From Flammula alnicola (taxonomy: Eukaryota; Basidiomycota; Agaricomycetes; Agaricales; Strophariaceae), in assembly GCA_015499995.1 (NCBI GenBank), contig JADNRV010000457.1, positions 1 to 32,776 on the forward strand: DNA of 32,776 nucleotides, read 5' to 3'. Of the stretch, positions 29,256 to 32,776 are shown one piece after another. The notes beneath the pieces were generated by a model. That model was given only the letters and a program-made list of their open reading frames with translations. It did no database searches and was not told where the DNA came from. A program made the translations under genes and the position numbers. Numbering within the stretch: the first letter of the stretch is position 1; the number at the start of each line of letters is the position of its first letter.

Positions 29256-31142
29256 TTAAATGGCACTGAAGGTTTGACTCTCCACGACCGAACCCGCGTA
29301 GCTGCTCACACGCTTCGCAGCAAAGAACGCCGGGAGGGCTTGGCCAGGTTCTCGGAGACAGTCAATGGGAATGAGGCCCCTCTCACAGTCAGCTTCTTTT
29401 TCTTTTCCTTTGCCCATCGAACTTGCACCTGGATGGACTTTTTCGACGAGGGCCCAACCGTCGTCGAAGGATTGTATCACGCGGACGGCGTCGTCAGGCC
29501 TGACTTTAAGCTCGTCTATGAGGTTTGGATCGAAAGGACGACGGATGTACTCGACGTCGGCGAAATCGCCTGTCGATGCATTTGAGTGTGCAGGGGCAGA
29601 ATGGGCGTCGTCGAATGGGTTATTGTCCGCGAAAGGGTCGGAGACAGCGACGCTTATAGTAGGCATTGCCGGTGTAGGCGGAACTGAGGGCGTAGGTGGA
29701 ACCGCACCCGCCTCGTAGAGAGACCCTCTAGTACTCTTGTGAGCGAGGGTGGCGGTGCTCGCAGGTCTCGAGTTGCGATCTCCAGCTGGATCAGGAGGTT
29801 TTGGGAAAGCGAAAGACTCTGAGGGAGAGAAAGGGCGAACAGACGTCGGGGTAAGGCCTTCTACCGTCATGCTGTCGCGGTGGTTAACGACGAGATATTG
29901 CGAGTTATCAGAAGCATGGCTTCCAATAGAGAACCGAGGGTCATTGGGTGAATTGAAGTTGGATGCGTCGATAAAGAAAGTAGGCGCGGTGCCATTTGCG
30001 CGCCCGACTTCAGCCATAGGCGGAAGGGGCGGAATAATGAAACTTCCATTTAGGGGGGTACGGGAATGGTCGATGGTAGTAGCAAAGCTGCTACGAGCGC
30101 TTCGGGCGCCACTGGGCAATATTTCTGCGCTGTTCCTGTCACCGTATGTTTGCGACGTGCGTTTCCTGGAGAACCACCAAGTATTAGCTCGTTCGTCGCG
30201 GCGAGCTCTTGAACGTCTCCGAAAGACGAAAACGAGGATACCAATGATAAGGAATAGAAGGAGAACGACGATTGCTGCGACGACACCAGCTGAAATATGA
30301 TGTTTGCTGGCGCTGTCGACGGCGCTTCCATCGGTCGAATTTCCTCCAGAACTTCCACCTGCACTGAGAGTTGAGCTCTGTGAGCCGTTAGCGCCCGTGG
30401 AAGGGGACGTAACGCCAGTTGATGAACCTGAGGAATTACCGCCCGCAGTTGAGGGGAGATTGCCAGCATTGGCTATACCGCCTGCTCCTCCATTTGACGA
30501 AGAGGACGTGCCGCCGTTCGCTCCAGTCCCGGAGGAGGACGTAGAGCCTTCAGGAGTCGTACCGCCGGTGCCCGATGAACTATTGGATAATAGAGAGCCA
30601 CCCGTCAAGGTGCTATTACTACTGCCTAAATTGCCTGAACCTGACGATACAGTGCCTCCTGAGGTCGTCGAACCGCTTCCTGTCGATGGAGTCGACGTTC
30701 CTCCTCCCGTGGATCCAGAGGAGGTACCGCCAGTAGTCGAACCACTGGAACTGGAGCTTGACCCTCCAGAATTACCTCCAGTGCTTCCGGATGACGCACT
30801 ACCACTGCTGGTGCTACCTCCACTAGAGCTACCGCTACTACTCCCACTGTCGCCAGTTCCAGTGGTGCCGGTGTTGCTACTTCCGCTACTGCTGCTTCCA
30901 CTGTTGGTGTTCGACGATGAGGATGGAGTTGGAGATGTTGCAGGTGCAGGTGCAGCAGTGGTGGTTGTCTTAGCGTTCGAGTTGCTGCCACCAATGAGGG
31001 GTGAAAGCAAGGGACTAAGAATCGGCACAGACGGCAGAGGAATGGGAAGTTTAATTAGTTGGGGGTCGCGCGCCTGAATAGTTTTGTCCGCGATGGAGCG
31101 TACAATAACGGTATGATCGTTAAATCGACGAACGGCGCGCAT
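29256..31142 (-). CDS. single-pass membrane protein with mucin-like ectodomain and C-terminal SH3 domain
   Basis: Intronless 628-aa frame. After a 60-residue N-terminus (RSIADKTIQARDPQLIKLP) come about 200 residues of Ser/Gly/Thr-rich low complexity, likely O-glycosylated outside the cell. One membrane segment lies at about 281-310 (SAGVVAAIVVLLLFLIIGIL), followed by a basic stop-transfer FRRRSRARRDER. A Ser/Pro-rich cytoplasmic region leads to an SH3 domain (about 534-597): RRPFDPNLIDELKVRPDD, FDDGWALVEKV, RGLIPIDCL. The architecture resembles yeast Fus1 and other fungal surface sensor/scaffold proteins; the partner would be a proline-rich ligand at the plasma membrane. No N-terminal signal peptide is visible, so either the membrane segment acts as a signal anchor or an upstream exon is missing. 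Confidence 0.8.
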   Translation of the reverse strand: MRAVRRFNDHTVIVRSIADKTIQARDPQLIKLPIPLPSVPILSPLLSPLIGGSNSNAKTTTTAAPAPATSPTPSSSSNTNSGSSSSGSSNTGTTGTGDSGSSSGSSSGGSTSSGSASSGSTGGNSGGSSSSSSGSTTGGTSSGSTGGGTSTPSTGSGSTTSGGTVSSGSGNLGSSNSTLTGGSLLSNSSSGTGGTTPEGSTSSSGTGANGGTSSSSNGGAGGIANAGNLPSTAGGNSSGSSTGVTSPSTGANGSQSSTLSAGGSSGGNSTDGSAVDSASKHHISAGVVAAIVVLLLFLIIGILVFVFRRRSRARRDERANTWWFSRKRTSQTYGDRNSAEILPSGARSARSSFATTIDHSRTPLNGSFIIPPLPPMAEVGRANGTAPTFFIDASNFNSPNDPRFSIGSHASDNSQYLVVNHRDSMTVEGLTPTSVRPFSPSESFAFPKPPDPAGDRNSRPASTATLAHKSTRGSLYEAGAVPPTPSVPPTPAMPTISVAVSDPFADNNPFDDAHSAPAHSNASTGDFADVEYIRRPFDPNLIDELKVRPDDAVRVIQSFDDGWALVEKVHPGASSMGKGKEKEADCERGLIPIDCLREPGQALPAFFAAKRVSSYAGSVVESQTFSAI

Positions 31143-32776
31143 GGTTTTGCCGCTGTGTAAGCTCTGCGCCCGTTCTGTTAGGGGATAGGAGACTGTAAAA
31201 AGAGAGAGATTTTTAAAGAGTGTGGGGTCGTCTCGAGGACATAGATTTTTGGGTGAAAGACTCCGTCAAGGTCAAATCAAGGTGGAGCTGGCATAAAGGG
31301 TGTGTCAGTAAAAGGGTAAACCGACACCTGGCAAAGGTTTTCTGATCATAAACACCCCCATCATATTAATTCTCGTACGTGCCGGGAGAAATAAATTCAG
31401 GGAAGAGAGACCGATTTCCGAGACTAGTCCTAAAGGAGCTACTACGCTGAAATATTTTCTGACCCTTGACGGATCGACAACAGTAAACAAACTTCCTCCC
31501 ACTCCACGATTTGATTCATTTTTATACCTAACTTTCCCGTCGTTACGCCCTTCTTTGGCACAATACTCTTCTTGTCTCTCAAGACCATGCGCTCGACTTT
31601 AGCAGAGCACAACTCTTTGTCTTTGTGCTCGGAAAGCTCTCTCGTTTGCTACTGCCTTTACCGCCCGTGAACGCATGATAAACCACGGCGCATCTTTGTA
31701 GGCGCCATGCTTTGTTCCGTTAAACAATAAAGGCAGCTTGAACAGGTGAGCATATGATACTTCAGCATATGGCCAATGGTGTTTGTTGCGGTTACATTTG
31801 ACTGGGCAATTCTCTTCGATGTCATGATCTCTCTACATCTACGACATATCTCACCCACATATGTCCCTCTTACAGATACAGCCGCGGAAGCCGCACAACT
31901 TTGTGGGAACAACTGCCGTGCAAAAAACACGAAACGTTTTGGCTCCCATGACGACATATGCCGTCTATCCATGTGCAACTCTGCTCATCTATGTCCCACT
32001 CCTAACTTCACTCACCCCACTCCTTTCACGCCTCCATACGTGTGGTTCAGCAGGCGCTCAGAGCAAATTTAGTTGCGTAGATTCACACTCTTCCTCTTCC
32101 TCTTCCTATATTTGCTGCGCGTCAGACGAAAATTCCGAATCCCTGGGACGCCATCGCTAAGTTAAGCTGCACGCACGACCAAGGCTCGTCGGAGATGAGG
32201 AAGTCACGTCCACTTTTTCTCATTTCCCCGCCATTCACCTGTCGGACAGACCTCGCTAAACCCAGCCGAAATTCTACTGTCTCCGTACATCCACCTTTCA
32301 TGAGAAAATGCACGCGAAGCCTATCATAATTCAACCCTCGACGCTGGATAAATCCCAGGCGTCGGATCGCGCAACGGACTTTTTGGCGTAGGAGCGTCCT
32401 GGGATCTTTCTCTTTTTCGACATCGCCGAGATAGAGTCGGCGTCTTTCTGACTCTCTATTCCCACTTCAATATCAATTACCAGCACGCTGGATTGCCTAA
32501 TGCAAGTATTACGCGCACCGAGGTCAACGATGTCTCGTAGACTCGTGTCCTATATTCCTTGTCCTATATTCGAAGACAAGTATGTACGCACTCAACGTTG
32601 GAATTGATTTCAGTTCAAACAGTCTTCAGGGACGTCGCCATTTAGAACGACTCTCACTCAACCTTGAAAACTGGCACGAAGAATGCACAACACATGTCTC
32701 CAACGAGTTACGACGTGATAGGCGCTTCTAATTATGTACGGCACCGACAGAATTATACCACTAGCGCTATGATAGC
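31143..32776. other. gene-poor right end
   Basis: Contains the promoter of the SH3 gene and then sequence with no supported gene. A pyrimidine-rich (CCTCTT)n-like tract lies near 32092-32107. Two small frames near the right edge (ATG at 32583, 49 codons; ATG at 32694, open to the window end) could belong to a plus-strand gene continuing outside the window, but neither has a recognisable motif. Confidence 0.4.

Noticed and set aside
30304..31077. 257-codon plus-strand frame, Pro/Leu/Glu-rich
   Set aside because: It is the exact antisense of the Ser/Gly-rich low-complexity part of the SH3 membrane protein; biased codons on one strand keep the other strand open.
32583..32776. Possible gene start near the right edge (ATG 32583 or 32694)
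   Set aside because: Too little sequence remains and the candidate intron between 32570 and 32610 is only about 34 nt; not enough support for a CDS call.
1..32776. tRNA, rRNA, CRISPR or bacterial-type operon features
   Set aside because: I looked on both strands and saw no cloverleaf-like A/B box pairs, rRNA segments or spaced direct-repeat arrays; gene structure is eukaryotic throughout.

Overview
The window looks like a gene-dense stretch of a filamentous basidiomycete, most likely a plant-cell-wall-degrading agaricomycete. The signs are many short introns (about 48-80 nt, with GT..AG ends and CTAAC/CTGAC-like branch sites), expanded F-box families, etherase-like glutathione S-transferases (GSTs), a secreted acetyl xylan esterase with a fungal CBM1 module, and no bacterial-type operons. 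The species cannot be named from the sequence.

Layout. 1-3200 is mostly non-coding. It holds a frameshifted membrane-protein remnant (about 733-1162), a 714-bp TA-flanked terminal-inverted-repeat element (1978-2691), and a hairpin plus minisatellite before the next gene. 3222-4892 encodes a modin-like membrane-anchored protein. 5440-7085 is a graveyard: an inverted GST pseudogene with a relic of its promoter, a decayed F-box gene, and the second copy of a roughly 180-bp repeat. 7448-8709 (minus strand) is an unrecognised four-exon nuclear-type protein gene.

9347-19570 holds three tandem etherase-like GST genes. GST1 and GST2 are split by a complete 6,672-bp DNA transposon (10149-16820). The transposon carries imperfect terminal inverted repeats, subterminal repeat arrays and a perfect 9-bp target-site duplication. 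The duplication begins on the G of the GST1 stop codon, so GST1 keeps its reading frame but has lost its own 3' UTR. The transposase can be assembled from 17 exons into an uninterrupted 1310-aa reading frame. It carries a CxC region, a GCM-like zinc region, a Mutator-like D-D-E core and a coiled-coil tail.

19814-32776 is more ordinary: two F-box genes, the acetyl xylan esterase gene (4 exons, minus), APC2 of the anaphase-promoting complex (19 exons, minus), a single-pass membrane protein with a C-terminal SH3 domain (minus), and a gene-poor right end.

The genes form no single pathway. The GST array (glutathione chemistry on aromatic or xenobiotic compounds) and the xylan esterase both fit a lignocellulose-feeding life, while APC2 is housekeeping. 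The most notable object is the apparently intact Mutator-like element and the history of the GST locus around it: tandem duplication, inverted duplication followed by decay, and transposon insertion at a stop codon.
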